Assembly: GCF_001625215.2 (NCBI RefSeq)
Contig: NC_030381.2
Coordinates: forward strand, 40,794,689-40,858,688
Direction: 5' to 3'
Origin: Daucus carota subsp. sativus
Taxonomy: Eukaryota > Streptophyta > Magnoliopsida > Apiales > Apiaceae
DNA: 64,000 bases
Positions 1 through 12,850 of this stretch are shown piece by piece. How positions within the stretch are numbered: the first letter of the stretch is position 1; each line of letters opens with the position of its first letter. The notes under the pieces were generated by a model. It had not been told where the DNA came from, made no database searches, and was given only the letters and a program-made list of their open reading frames with translations. The translations under genes and the position numbers were made by a program.

Positions 1-316
1 CATACTTCCTTGAATTTGCATCAAAATCATATCAATAGATTCTACATTATAAATATTTGCTGCTAAAGCAACATGCACTACTTAGTTTCCATGTACACAT
101 GATGGCGTATGAATTCTTCATTAAAGCTAGCATCTTACTCAGTTTGCTTACATGTGGTGCCCTTGCCAAGTAGGAATCATGCTTCCATGTTTCAGAATTC
201 AGAAAACTCGCCACATTTAGAGAATCAGTTTAACCTTAGCTTAGTAAGTCTCTATCCACAAGCTAACTGGACTCCCTTCACAAGGCCCTTCGTCTGTCAT
301 AGTGATGGATGGGATT

Positions 317-1638
317 CTAGGATTCTCTGTTTTTTGCATAAACCACTTCTTCTGCAGTGTTCCTGACCACTGCAGACCATTTCCCCACATGACCTTGCAG
401 AGTGTTATCTGTATTGAGGCCTGAGGGATTAGCTGGCCCTACCAGATAACCAGGTTTTTCCAGGAACAGTGCTCCTGAGTCTTATGACTGCACCTAACTT
501 CTTGTGCTAAAGACTTATCATATTGCTTAAACGAGGGTTCCACTTATACTCGGGATTCTAATCTACCATTCAGAATGGTCCCGGCACAAGATCTACAATT
601 TCTTTTGTATACATCATCACTTACTTTCGACCACAACCTGTTTCTTTCTTTCTTTCCCCCACTGCTCCCAGGCAGCAAAAACAAAGAATCAATTACCTGA
701 ACCATACCTCGTTGGGCTGCCTCGCTCTCTGATCCTACAATCACATCAATTTCTCCTCCTGTCATGGTGGATGGTTTTGTTTTCTTACGTTTTCAATTAA
801 ATTAATTATTGGAAATCGGCTACCTAAGCTGCTAGTACTATTAATAACATGCAAAGATTTTTTACAGGAAGCAAACACTAGTAAATCAGGATTTTTATTT
901 TTTGCTATGAACTAAACCCTCAACTCAAGGCTCAAAGATTTAATGTTTTAGAAATTACATTTCGCGGTAAACAATACAATAGGCCAACTTGCTGTCCGCA
1001 TATGTAAGTTATTACTCACCAAATCCCACTATATCTAAGCTAATATGTTAGGGTCCTGGTCTGCCAGGGACCTTTTAACTGGCATATCAGTTTCTGGCCG
1101 CTGTACCCGTCCAGCGGTTAAAAGCGCGGGACATATTAAAATTTTGTTATAATCCTAACCGCTGGATATTCATCCGACGGCCTGAAACTGATATGCCAAT
1201 CAAAAGGTCCCTGGCATACGACTGCCGGGGACCATGACCCAATATGTAAATACAGGTTACACTGTAATGAGAAGACAGGACGGTGAAAACAATTGTTCAG
1301 CACTCGAAAAATCTATAATTAGTGCAAAACAATAGTCGTCACGCTCAAACACGATAATCTGACAAAAGGGGTGAAAACATTTGGCATAAATATGGCAACT
1401 ACAAGTACTATCATTCATCCTACTTTAAGCCTAAAACAAATCATATTGTTTAACTAGCACAAATCTTGATTAAAGAAATATTAGAACATAAAGGCAAAAG
1501 AATATAAATAGAGAGAGGCTACCAATTAGCAGACAGGAAATCAGGAACATCAGAAGCAGCTCTGAAACGACAACTCGTAGTATTTTCATGTGTGGGTTTG
1601 CAGCGGAACAGGGTCGTGGAAGAGAAGCAAAACGACAT
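317..1638 (-). CDS. Unrecognised minus-strand gene, incomplete model
   Basis: I do not recognise the product. The best first exon is 1523-1638: a 38-codon open frame from ATG at 1638, rich in Ser and Thr and ending in the motif AASDVPDFLSAN, followed by a GT donor. It looks like a plastid transit peptide running into a mature protein. Other coding-like pieces on the same strand are 697-784, which contains MTGGEIDVIVGSESEAAQR and ends at a good CAG/gtaatt donor; a possible terminal exon at 563-592; and an open stretch at 317-474 after an acceptor at 475-477, containing GYLVGPANPSGLNTDNTL. I could not join these in a consistent phase, so the gene may have missing exons, be a relic, or be two genes. 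A MITE at 1051-1240 lies in the presumed intron. Confidence is low. Confidence 0.3.
1051..1240. mobile_element. Mutator-type MITE with 9-bp target duplication
   Basis: This 190-bp element is almost one inverted repeat: GGGTCCTGGTCTGCCAGGGA at the left end matches the reverse complement of the right end, and pairing continues inward for most of the length. It is flanked by AATATGTTA (1042-1050) and AATATGTAA (1241-1249), a 9-bp target duplication with one mismatch, which is the hallmark of Mutator-like transposons. It has no coding capacity. A relative with the same termini lies at 44744-45008. Confidence 0.85.
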
Positions 1639-1768
1639 CGTCCCACTAATCTTCTTCTTTACTCGCCTTGGCTGTTATGATATGGTGCTTACTTTGGTAT
1701 TCTTGACTCGCTGTGTCACATTGTTGTGTAAATTCCCTCCATACTATTTTTATTTCCTTATTTTATTA

Positions 1769-2631
1769 CGGGTTGTCTACCCTGTGCCCTAGGGCACTGG
1801 TTAAGCGGTAATAAATGGATCTCCAGCTACTCTCTCTCCTGATTTTCCAATGCACTGCTCTCTCTTTCCGATATTTCATTAATTAAGTTTTTCTTATTGT
1901 GTTTTTTTCTTCAACCACATATTTTACTCTTTTTATATATTATATTCAAAAAAATATTATTTATAAATTATATACGAATTAAATTTTATTAAATACTAAC
2001 TATATATTTACTTTTGATTTATCTTTCAAAATTTTATATTCATAATAAAATGTAATTTATTATAAAAAATGTCAAACATAAAACAAATTTTTTATCAAAT
2101 TTTATGTGACAACTTTTAATTAATTTCGTCCCACAAATAATAACGAGCCCCCGTGCATACACACTAATTTTTTAATTAAAATCATCCAATTTGATATTTA
2201 ATAAAAAAAATAGTTAGAAGGTGATTTTAATTAGAAAATTAGTGTATATGCAGGGGGGGGGCTCGTTATTATTTGTGGGACGAAATTAATTAAAAGTTGT
2301 CACGTAGAATTTGATAAAAAATTTGTTTTATGTTTGACATTTTTTATAATAAATTACATTTTGTTATGAATATAAAATTTTGAAATATAAATCAAAAGTA
2401 AATATATAGTTAGTATTTAATAAAATTTTAACTTGTATATAATTTATAAATAATATTTTTTGAATAATATTATGTAAAAATAATAAAGTATGTGGTTGAA
2501 GAAGAAAACACAACAATTAAATATTGGAAAGGGAGAGAGTAGTGCATTGGAAAAGCAGGAGAGAGAGAGAGTAGTTGGAGACATTTATTACAGCTTAACC
2601 TGTGCACTGAGGGCACATGATAGACAATCCG
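1769..2631. mobile_element. Foldback element with about 400-bp terminal inverted repeats
   Basis: The two halves of this 863-bp element are inverted copies of each other (roughly 1769-2195 and 2205-2631) around a short AT-rich centre. The ends are CGGGTTGTCTA and its complement. It is flanked by a perfect 9-bp direct repeat ATTTTATTA (1760-1768 and 2632-2640), again pointing to a Mutator-type insertion. No protein is encoded. Transcription from either side would give a long double-stranded hairpin. Confidence 0.88.
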
Positions 2632-2640
2632 ATTTTATTA

Positions 2641-3589
2641 TTGTTTTTTTTTTTTAGAGTTTGCAGGAAAAAAGGACTTCTGTGTTATGTGTAACTATTA
2701 ATTTTTTTATTTAAGTTTTATTTTGTCTAACTAGGTCCTTTTTTATATTTGTATAATTTTAACATAAACTGTATTAACTCGATCACTTTTAAGATTTTTA
2801 TTATTGATATTGATATATGTTTAGGTGTCAAACTAGCACTAGTCTCGTTTGGTACCGTATAACCCAATGTAGTAACTCATGCTAATATACACAAACACAC
2901 ACACATACACGCGCGCGCTTGTGAGCGCATGATATACACAGCAACGCCGTACAGACATACAACCTCACATGTCTTACATGTCTTAGTAGTTGTACATTAT
3001 CCTTCCACATGATATTTAATAAAGCTTATTTACCTTTTTTATTATTTTAATGTGAGACAAGCCACATTTACTCATTTCAAATTCTTTCAAGTTCCCCACT
3101 TTAACTCAATTTCTTTATGATTTACATTAAGAAAAACCCTTAGATCCAAACATGAGAAATTAAGTCTTCATTACAAGGAACAATCTCCAATTATTAGATT
3201 TCAGAAATATCATCAGGAGCATAATATAATTATCCCCTACAATCTCAATTTTTCTAACAATTCCCCCTAAATCCGTACAGAAATGTATATCACTCCTCAT
3301 AATGACTTATTTCTCAAAATCAGTACCCTTTCCTGATTTGAACCCTCCTAAGTCTCCTATTTCGGTGACTATCAGATACAGATCGATTGTTTCATCTTGA
3401 ATCTTTATCCGTTGGGTGTAACCACACTCCATAGACGAATACAAGTCAAAGGTTATGGTGCCAGTCTACGGCTTTGAAACATTGTGATCATGTCTCGATC
3501 CCGTTCGTCGAATGCTTCAAGGAATAACTCTTTCCTCTAATTGCGACCACATAATTACATCGGTTAGTTGGGCATTTTTGGATATGCGC
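2641..3589. other. Intergenic, no gene seen
   Basis: AT-rich sequence with a CA/CG microsatellite at about 2890-2920. I see no open frame or family motif. Part of 3080-3589 may belong to the 3' side of the adjacent copia fossil, but I could not place an LTR border. Confidence 0.6.
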
Positions 3590-4245
3590 TGCTATCATCT
3601 CATATAATAACTTGATCCTATTGAGAGTTCTACAACGCTTGCTATACTAGCAGTAACAACACCTTTTAAGTTTACAAGGGATGGACTCAGATATGTGAGC
3701 ATCAATCTATGTAGCAAAGGTATTGTCGATTCACCGCTACAGCTTGTCATTACCATTTGAATACACTTTGAGGGATTTCCTCTCATGTGTATTAGGCTCC
3801 TGCTTTAGATGAACCACTATGGTTTATCAGGCTCATCCCCAATCTCGACTTAAGGACAACATCATGCTCAAGTCTTTTAATCAGTGGATCAGCTGTATTA
3901 TCTTGAGTTCCAATGAACTTTATAGCTATAGTCTGATCAGACACCAAACCCTTTGTAGACTTAGTTTTAACTTGGACGTGTCTATTTGTTTTTGCATTAT
4001 ACTTGGCACTTCTGATCTTGTCAATAGTTGTACGACTATCACAATGAACAGAAATTATCGGCAGTGGTCAACTTACTACTGGTAACATTGACATAACTCC
4101 ATGTAACCATTAAGTTTCCAACCCCGTGACATCCAATACACACAACTCAGTCTTAAAAGTAGACCGAAATAATATGTCTAGTTGACTTTCAAAATACCGC
4201 TCCACCCGCAAGGATAAACAAGTATCCAGTCACTCCATTGAAACT
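3590..4245 (-). mobile_element. Ty1/copia retrotransposon fossil, RNase H end of pol
   Basis: The minus strand carries remnants of the C-terminal part of a Ty1/copia polyprotein. The clearest is the block GYLFILAGGAV near 4240, a recognisable RNase H-region motif, followed by more pol-like sequence towards about 3600. The element is clearly broken, with several breaks, and old. No LTR was located. It abuts a hAT transposase fragment on the same strand at 4256. Confidence 0.6.
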
Positions 4246-4255
4246 AGTCTACTCA

Positions 4256-4666
4256 CTAAAGTAGTTCTCGTATTTGCATATAAAAGACCTCTCTAATACT
4301 TTCACATTCAACAAATGAAAGAGGTAGATTGTGTCTTACCACGTCACCGATTATCACATCTCTGAAAATCTTGGGATCAAGCGCTCCATTATTCATGAAC
4401 ATGGATCCTTGGCTCTTAGAAAAAAGCATCCGTCTAATATCGGGAGTCTTCACACAGATTTTTGATGCTTTAACAAATTTATATGCGATTGTATGATTAC
4501 ATTGCTTGCACTTGGCTGTATCTGACACACCTCTAACACTTGCGAAGTGGTCAAATGTGTCCCATGTTTTTGACCATTTTCTTTTCATACCCTTGTTCGT
4601 ATCATCTACTAGTTTCACATAATTTTCTGTTGTTAGTCTCGTGTCTTCATTCTCATTTTTATCCAT
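4256..4666 (-). pseudogene. hAT transposase N-terminal fragment with BED zinc finger
   Basis: A 136-aa open frame. Residues of about 30-70 form a BED zinc finger: an aromatic core (KTWDTFDHF), then CKQC and a downstream basic stretch. The later FRDVIIGDVVRHNLPLSFVE resembles the start of the catalytic region in plant hAT (RICESLEEPER-like) transposases. A complete hAT transposase is about 600-700 aa, so only the N-terminal fifth is present. The frame stops about 10 bp before copia-like sequence begins, which suggests the rest was lost or displaced. A recruited BED protein is possible, but nothing here supports expression. Confidence 0.7.
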
Positions 4667-5426
4667 CTCATCTTCGTTTAAAGATTCATATTACTAAGGA
4701 ATCACAAGAAGAAACCAATTGACTAAACAAAAATCGAAGATAAATAACGAAGAATCCAATAAATACTAAAGAATACAAGATTTGATGAAATCGAGCAACT
4801 ATGAAACAAAATCTAACAAATTAAAACTAATATTAAAGACAAAAAATATGTTGGGCAAATTGAACATTTAATGAATTATATTAGTGATTCATACATCATC
4901 ATTTGAATTCAATTGTCAAGATTTTCTTCCCCAAGTTGATTCTTGATTCGATTTGATGAGAGATGCGGCGGTCAGTCTTCACTCTAATCCTAAACTCTCT
5001 ACGGTTTGATACTTTGATGAGTGCATGTGTTTTTTATTACATAATCACTAGTTAAAAGACTTTTTGACTCTCTTGTACACATCACAGATTCACAAATCAA
5101 TTATATTTTGAAAATAAAAAAATTGTATATTTTATATAAAATACATGTTATAAAAATTGAATACTGGATTTTGAATTGTATCTACCACTTATATATTCTA
5201 TACATCTCATACCCTGTCGTATACCCAAAAAATTAAAACTTGATTATGTATTCGTGTTCGTGTATCAAATACTAAATTTATGTGTCACGAAATATATATA
5301 AACTTGATGGTCCTAATTCATTATTTAAATAATCAACTAAATTAAAACATATTTTAATATAAAATTTTGGACAACGGGAGTAAAAACAATTGGACATCTG
5401 TGAAACTGTGAAGATAGAGAGACTAG

Positions 5427-5504
5427 TTGATATATTTACGCCTCTCTTCAGCAAAACCCTAAACCCCTTTGTTTTTCCTTGTCACTTCTACACTAAGTGC
5501 AACA
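5427..5504 (+). promoter_or_regulatory. La gene core promoter and leader with telo-box
   Basis: A TATA-like GATATATTT lies near 5429. A telo-box AAACCCTAA lies at 5454-5462, about 45 bp before the La start codon. Telo-boxes are known enhancers of ribosomal-protein and translation genes in plants. The upstream stretch 4667-5426 contains no gene that I can see. Confidence 0.55.
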
Positions 5505-8500
5505 ATGGCGACTGCTGCTTTGGACTCTGAAACTTCGGCCAAAGTCATCAGACAGGTTTATTTTATCGTTCTTTTTATTCAGTTGATTTTTAATTCGGTT
5601 AATTATTGGTTCAGTTTTTGCTATATTAACACTTGTTTGATTAATTTTGGGTGCAGGTTGAGTTCTACTTCAGTGATAGTAATCTTCCCAGAGATGGGTT
5701 TCTTTCGAAAACTGTTAGCGAAAGCCAAGATGGTTGTATCCTTTCTTTTACTGCCTCACTTGTTATGTGTCTGGTTATGTATGTTTTGGCTAATGTACTT
5801 AATTGATTGAATTAGTTTTTTGGTGTAATTATTCGAATAATGTTGATTATGGCAAGTCCTGTGGAGAGTGGTTGTTGAAATGAACCTCTGCGTATTTGGG
5901 TTTTTTTTTTTTTATTTATTTGAAATAGTTACGAAAAGGGATAGGGGGTTGGGAAAGAGGTATAATTATTTTATGAAGTTTTGTCAGAGAAGAAACTATA
6001 ATGATCGTGCTTTTAGTTGAAGGAGTCTAGTTATGAGACCACTACACGGTTATGGTGTTCATATTTTATGCAATTTTGAGAAGATATAAAGTTCTCAAGA
6101 TCACTGCTTGTATCATAAATTTATTAATATTCTTAAAGCTAACCGAAGATATAACAGGGAAAGTTTTTAGACAAAAAGAACAGATGACGTGATTTTTTTT
6201 GGATATCTAAAAAAACCGAGTTGTGTCAATGCAAATAATTGAGCAATTAAATTGGTTTCTCTTAACTAAAATTTCTAGTTGTTAGCTTGGCTTTGATTTG
6301 CTCATTCTCTAGGATGAGAAGTCATTTGGGTCTGGGAGATGTAAAGGAAGAAGATGTATCTGAAGACACAGTGAAGGCTGTTGCTGAAACATTAAGGAGT
6401 TCTTCTTTTCTTAAGATTTCTGAAGATGGTGAGTGTTTTTTGTACCATTTTTACACTTTAGCTCATTACAAATTCCGGAAATTTTGCATGGTGTTTGTCA
6501 GATTCCATATCGTTCAGAAAGTAAATTGAACTAAAAGGTCAACTTTTTTCTTTTATTGCACTTTAGGTAAGAGAGTTGGCAGGACAATTGAATTACCAAA
6601 GCCAGAGGAGATTATTGAACAATTAGATGCTAAGACAATTGCTGCATCTCCGTTGGAGTACAACGTAAAGCGTGAAGATGTGGAATCCTACTTTTCTCAG
6701 CTCGCCAAGGTATTGGGTTCTTTCTTATTTGCACCTGTGTGCTGAATGCTTTCATTGCTTGCTCTAAACTCTAACTAGGTACTGTACTGTTTGACTGACT
6801 AATCTATAAAACTTACCACTACAGTTTTTTTTTTAATTTAGTTTCCTTTTGGTGGGAATTTTTGATTGCCACTATATAGAATTGTCATTTCTATGAAAAA
6901 TTCCGTGTTTAAAAAGATAGAGGATAATTATTTGTCCATAGGTGCGTCAAAGTTGGATATATATAAGTAAATTGATTATATGTAAAAATATGAATGTGAG
7001 ATGTGATGGATATTGTTTTTTTTTTTAGAATAAACATCCGAGTTTAAGGAAAGAATATTATCTCTTTATTGTTATTGTCTCTTTTTCTAGTGTAAAATTT
7101 TGCATTTCAAATCTCTTGTTTCAGTATCATAGTTCTGATTTCATACCAGAAGGAAAGATATCCTGTAGTTGTGGTGGTTAATATATTACTCTCTCTGTCC
7201 CACCAGGTTCTTTACGTTACTTTTTGACGCGCATTTTAAGGCTCCTATAAAATATACTTACATTATATATTTTTGTTTAAAAAATTCCTGAAACAAAGTT
7301 TGAAGTTTAAACTTTTATTCAAAAAAAGAAAAATTTAGAAATACATTATAGAACTATACTTTACGAGAGCCTCAAAATGCGTGCAAACAGTGTACGTAAA
7401 CTTCATGGCAGGACGGAGGGAGTATAGTATAGTAGAAAGTGTTATATTGTATCAAACTAAATATCTTAAAAATGCTTTGATATTCTCCAGTCTCATCTGT
7501 AACACTCTAGATATGAGACAAGTAATGTTTAGTGAAGTCTTAAGAAATTCAGGTAAAACTTAAAAGCGAATCTTAAAGTAATAGCTTTAAAATGTTAAGT
7601 CGTTAAGACATATTCTAAAGTCGGATTAAGCCTATGTTAGATAAGCTCTGAGGTTGCCGGGGAATCGGGCATTCCCAAGTAGTTGAATAATTAACATCCC
7701 CTACACATGATAAAGGTTATGTGTCAATGTAATATGCTCTTGTTTTCACATTTGATGTATTTTCTAGCTATGCTTACTTTACTACTATTCTATATTTTAT
7801 ATGCTAGTTTCCTGTTTTGTGTAATTTGTTGTGTTGTTGATCATTAAGATGATAAGTTGAGAATTCTTTTGGATACATGCTTCAGTGGTTTGATTTTAGT
7901 GTTCGAGAACATTATAATATGAAAGAATAGAAAGGACGCTTTGTGGTGATTTGTATAATGCATTGTACGTGGCCATTAATTACCTTGCACATTTCTGTTG
8001 TATGTTCCAGGTTAATAGTGTGAGGTTGCCTCGTCATGTTTCAGACAGCAGGCAGCTCTGTGGCACTGCTCTGGTTGAGTTCTCAACCGAGGAAGAAGCC
8101 ACAGACATTTTGAAGCAGAGTCTGGTATATGCAGGCGCCAAATTGGAACTTATACCAAAGTAAGCAGTGATTAACTGATTATATGGCAAACTAAAGTTTA
8201 TATGATGTTACTTGTTATGCTACTTAAGGCGACCTTGTTTCTGGATGGGGGGTGTCATATTTTTAGATAATTTACTTACCTATATTGATTAGATAATTTA
8301 CTAAATTTTGCAGATAACTTAACTGAATAGTTAGTTATGTTGTATACTGTTTGCAGTTAACTATATTGATAGTTAGTTATGTTCTGATGTATCCAATGTC
8401 TCAGGAAAGAATTTGATATGGAGCGAGAAAAGCTAGAAGAAGCTGAAAGTTCTCGTCCGAAAAACGACTTGAATCGTAAAAAAAATCCTAATGAAGGAAA

Positions 8501-11376
8501 GTAAGTGATAATTTGATTCGACCATGTTCATTTTGCTGGATTTTTTTTTTGCTGAACTGCTTTGTGTTTTTTGTGTGTTAAAGTTATCCCAAAGGCTTAA
8601 TCGTTGCATTTACACTGAAGAGCAAGTTGAGTGGTGATTCTGCAGTAAATGGTGGACCTAGTGAACCAGCAAGTGAGAGTGACCTTTCTAAGGTAAATGC
8701 AGAACAAGATTCATTTAAAGCTGAGCCTGAGCAGACTGACGAGAAATCCAAAGATGTTAAAGTCAAGGAAGAAAGCACTGAAGAGAATGTTTTGACCAAG
8801 AGTGAAGATATATGTGAAGAACCACCGCTGGAAGTTGATCAAACTGAACATGGAAAGGAATCTATTGAAATTCCTATTCAAAAAGAGGAAGCTAAAGCAG
8901 GGGCAGAGGGCAACTCAGCTGCTACAATTTACAAGGACAACAAGGATGTTGTTCTGCGCGAAGATCTTAAAAAGGTCTTTCAAAAGTTTGGCTTTGTTAA
9001 GGTAAAGTTATGGGGTCTCTCTTGCTCTTTTTACGGGGCACAATTCTGGATACGTTTTACTTATACTGCTCTTGCTGTCTGTAAATTATATTGTTATCTA
9101 AATTACAAAGTGAATGGTTTCGTGTTAATAGGAAGTTAGGAACTATAAATCAAGTAGAAGCAGAATATAGCATGTGATTATTACATCTGTTAACATAAGC
9201 CACAATTTTTTAATTAAATAGTTTGAGATTTTGTGTTAGTATTGCATTTCTCCTTTCTAATCATGGTCAGGGTCGGCCTACTTTATATGGATTAGATAGG
9301 CTTAAAATGCCTTAAACAAGCTTTAAACAGTACTTAAGTATACACTTTGGTGGAAATTTCTTTTACTTGTTTATTTTTATTCTAAGAGCAAGGGTTATTG
9401 CAGTGTATGTTAGGGAAACCTACTTATGAATTACTCTAATAATTGGCTGTTTAAAACAGTTTATTTAGGATATGCGAATGGTTCAGTGTCATCCATTTGT
9501 CAGTTTTAGTGCCTTTGAGATGCAAGTATGGTACCTATGCACGTATAGATAAGCTATGTTTATTTTGTTGTATATCACACTTGCTGTGAACCCTATTCTA
9601 AGCTCATTTGACAGTTCGGCAATGCAGGACAGGTTTTTGAAAGGTCTGACATTAGATGGAGAGGTAGAACAGGGGGTTTAAAGATTCAAGAGGAGAGAAA
9701 CAGCTTTGAAATGATAGTTCATATTAACTTGGAGCAATTAAGATGAACGATGACTGTGTATTGTGACGAGTCTACACTATAAACTAATACAATCAAATTC
9801 AATTTCTAGAACTTCAAGCGACTAAGTAGGTTGCCCTAATAGTACATTGAGCGACAAAAAGTAAGAGATGACTTGCTATTTATTTTTTATTTTTTAAAAT
9901 TATGAGTAGAAGTTTTATTTCTATTTTTTATTCACAAAAACGACATTTTAATAATAATAATTTTAACTATGTTGTGAATGCTCCTAAAGTGTGTGCATAA
10001 AGTCAAACCTCTATTATTTAAAAACAGAGGCAGTAATAGACTATAAGTGAACACTTAAACTAATTACTCATTACAATTTGATCTTTTCCAAATATTAATT
10101 TTGTCATAACTGTTCTGTAATACTTAGGTTCATGTGTCTCGTCATGAATTCTACCCTATCTTGTTATGTGTATTAAGTTACTTTTCTTCAGTTTCTCTTC
10201 ACTGTGATGGTGGTCTTGAAATAGTTAATTTTTTTTTGAGAAAAGCATTTTTTTTAATTTGTCATCTAAGGAAAGCGTAAGTAGTAATTATGCAAATTAA
10301 GAAGTGCTGCTTCTAATAATGTAGATAAACCAAGGTGTTGTATCACTGTATAGTTGGAGTTTTTGAAAATATTTAACGAAATCATATAGTATTGTTTAAG
10401 ATAATTGCTACAGCTATTATTGAAATTATATTATGATATCTAATGCATGTTTTTGTTCCCTGCAGTTCATTGATTTCACAATGGGAGCTGAGTCGGGATA
10501 CATCAGGTTCGAAGAAGCAGAAGCAGCGCAGAAAGCGCGTGCGGCTGCCGTACTTTCTGAAGAAGGTGGTTTGATGGTGAAAAACTATATTGCTACATTA
10601 GATCCTGTAACTGGTAGGCAGCAATTTCAACCTTATCTACAATGTTTTAAACTTCTCTATTCATGTTTTAGTTGAAATTTTGGTGCAAGTTGTATTTATC
10701 TATTACGTGTACTTGATGAGAATGATTAAGATGGCCAATAAAACAGTTGATTGCAGGATTTTTGTTATCGGGTCAAGTATAAGAGTTGATAGTTCAGGGA
10801 AGAGCTCTGTATAGCCTATAGTAAAAATGATCTAGTCTAGCCTGCTTCATGGAGTTGATTTAGTTTCTTCCTTGCTTCCACTAACTTTATTAATTACTAT
10901 CTCATGCCAGTTTGTTTAGATTTCTCTCAGTGTTATGATTGTGTATATATATCACTAAATGCTCCATTTTGAATTTTAAATATTAACTGAAGCAATATAT
11001 CCTTTTAGGCGAGGCTGAAAAAACGTACTGGGATTTACTTCGGGGTAATCAGGAGAAATACAAGGATAGGATGGACAATCGTGGAAGGTATGATATGTTA
11101 TTCGCCTATTGCCCATCTTCAGTCTGTCTATGTTCCTTTTATTATTGTAATCTACTTGGTAGACTTTATCAAATTTATGAAGAGATGAACTTGCATTCTA
11201 ATTAAATTTCACGTTCTAGAAAAGTGCTTAGTATGCAAAAAGGAAAATGCTCAAAAAATTTGTTCTTTTTTAGGGGTGGAAAGTCCAATAGAGGCGGGAG
11301 ACAATCATATGGAAAACACTCACGTACAAGGGATAGTGACTATTCGAATCGCCCAAACAAAGCACAGAAAGTCTGA
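5505..11376 (+). CDS. LA1: La protein (La-motif RNA chaperone), 471 aa
   Basis: Ten coding exons: 5505-5555, 5657-5735, 6279-6428, 6567-6709, 8011-8159, 8405-8500, 8584-9001, 10466-10613, 11009-11087 and 11274-11376 (1,416 nt). La proteins bind the UUU-3'OH end of RNA polymerase III transcripts in the nucleus and help tRNA precursors and other small RNAs fold. The La motif (about residues 15-100) contains VEFYFSDSNLP. It is followed by a first RRM (about 105-190) with VKREDVESYFSQL and CGTALVEFSTEEEA. An acidic, lysine-rich linker of about 100 residues follows, then a C-terminal atypical RRM (about 320-410) with ESGYIRFEEAEAA. The basic tail has RGGKSNRGGRQ and probably acts as nuclear signal and RNA binder. 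The order matches plant La1, not LARP1 or LARP6. Exon 2 is ended at 5735 because this gives DGFVSLALICSF, the family consensus. Intron 4 holds a Stowaway MITE and intron 7 is 1.46 kb. Confidence 0.93.
7189..7422. mobile_element. Stowaway MITE in La intron 4
   Basis: The terminal inverted repeats CTCTCTCTGTCCCACC and GGACGGAGGGAG are Stowaway-type, with TA on both sides (7187-7188 and 7423-7424). It is about 234 bp, non-coding and wholly intronic. A related copy in the 17-21 kb block was split by a later insertion. Confidence 0.85.
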
Positions 11377-12424
11377 GCAAACTTGACTCGGCAGTAGTCA
11401 ACTGTTCAAGTGCCAGTGTTGCCCGACACATCACAGTTTTGTCCAATAGTCACCTGGTTTCCTTAGAGATCGGCTTTACTTTATGCAGAAAGGCTTCGGA
11501 AATGTCCCCTAGTGTACCCTGTTAGCAAACTAAATGTGTTAAGAAAATTATAAATTTGAATTAGATATGAGTGCTAAGAACATTGCATTCCTTTTCTTTT
11601 AGCTCAAAATATTGCAAGTTTGGTTTATGGAAGTATTGCTAGTTTATACTGGTTGGTGCTTTAAGTGAATGCGAATAAATACGGTAATTTTTGACATCGG
11701 ATGAAAGAAAAAATAAGAATTTTTTAATTTTTTACCAGTCTGCAAGGTACATTTAGCGGAGATGCTCAAAGAAAGAAGTGCGTTGTTTCATGATATACAT
11801 GAATCCTCCAAAGTCACATCGTAGATATTACTAGATTATTTTGGGGAGGCTCAAGGAATAACCTGGAATTGTTTGAAAATCTGATACCTTCTTCGTCAGG
11901 GTTTAATTACGCTTTGGGACAGGGACAGAGATTCGATGTAGACTCTTATAAATTATTTTCGTAGCTATATTTTTTGAATTAATATTTGAATTTTTTTATA
12001 AAACATATAAAATTATAAATATATGTATATTTTAAAATGTGTGTGAAAACAACGAAAAAAAACCGTAATATACATTTTGAATTTGGAGAGATGGTATGAA
12101 ATTATAAACTGTTTAAAAATACATGACCGTCAAAATCTCATGAAATTTGGTGGGATTTCAAAATCCCACAAAATCCATCATTGTATGAAATTTAAAAAAA
12201 TTTATCAATATTTGAATCCGATCAGAATATGTTCCAAACAATCAAAATTGAAGCGTAATTTAAAATCCTGATTAAATACCAACAAATTTTGTAGTACAAT
12301 TTAAAATCTCAATTTAATATCCTAAAATTCTGTTACAGTTTTTAAAATCCTGAATTCTATCGAATATCATCAATGGAAAAAATTCTTTAAAATCTCAATT
12401 GCCCTTATATGCCAAAGGATGCAA
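11377..12424. other. La 3' region and intergenic sequence
   Basis: The La 3' untranslated region probably ends near 11560-11700. The remainder is AT-rich with several short imperfect repeats of AAAATCCCA type. No further gene was found. Confidence 0.6.
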
Positions 12425-12850
12425 TTGCATTAGTATTTAATTTTTGTTATTATAAAATAACTAGGTTCAATATGTCCAAAACACGAATAAATAATTTAAT
12501 ACTATATATGTTTTTATATCAAATTTGAAATAAATAAAAAAAATGTAATTATGATGCTCTAATATTTTTATAATATACTTATAAATAAAAAAATTCAATA
12601 GGCATATTGAATAGGATTTAAAAATCAAAAAGATATTTATTTGATCCGTCCATTTATCATGAACCGAATTCAAAAATAAAGTAATACAGTAGTAGTAGCT
12701 TAAAATTTAAGTCAAAACCGAAGCAACGCCAGTTTGAAAAAAGGCGAAAGGGGTTGGCAGTTGTGATCCGACGGTGGAGATACACTGCGTCAGATCAAAG
12801 CTAGGAGGCCATTTAAATTTCAAGCCTATTTATACCAAAACAAATTGCTC

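Noticed and set aside
109-366. 85-aa open frame on the plus strand
   Set aside because: It lies opposite coding-like sequence on the minus strand and has no family motif.
4540-4722. 60-aa plus-strand frame
   Set aside because: Antisense of the BED-finger frame, with no motif of its own.
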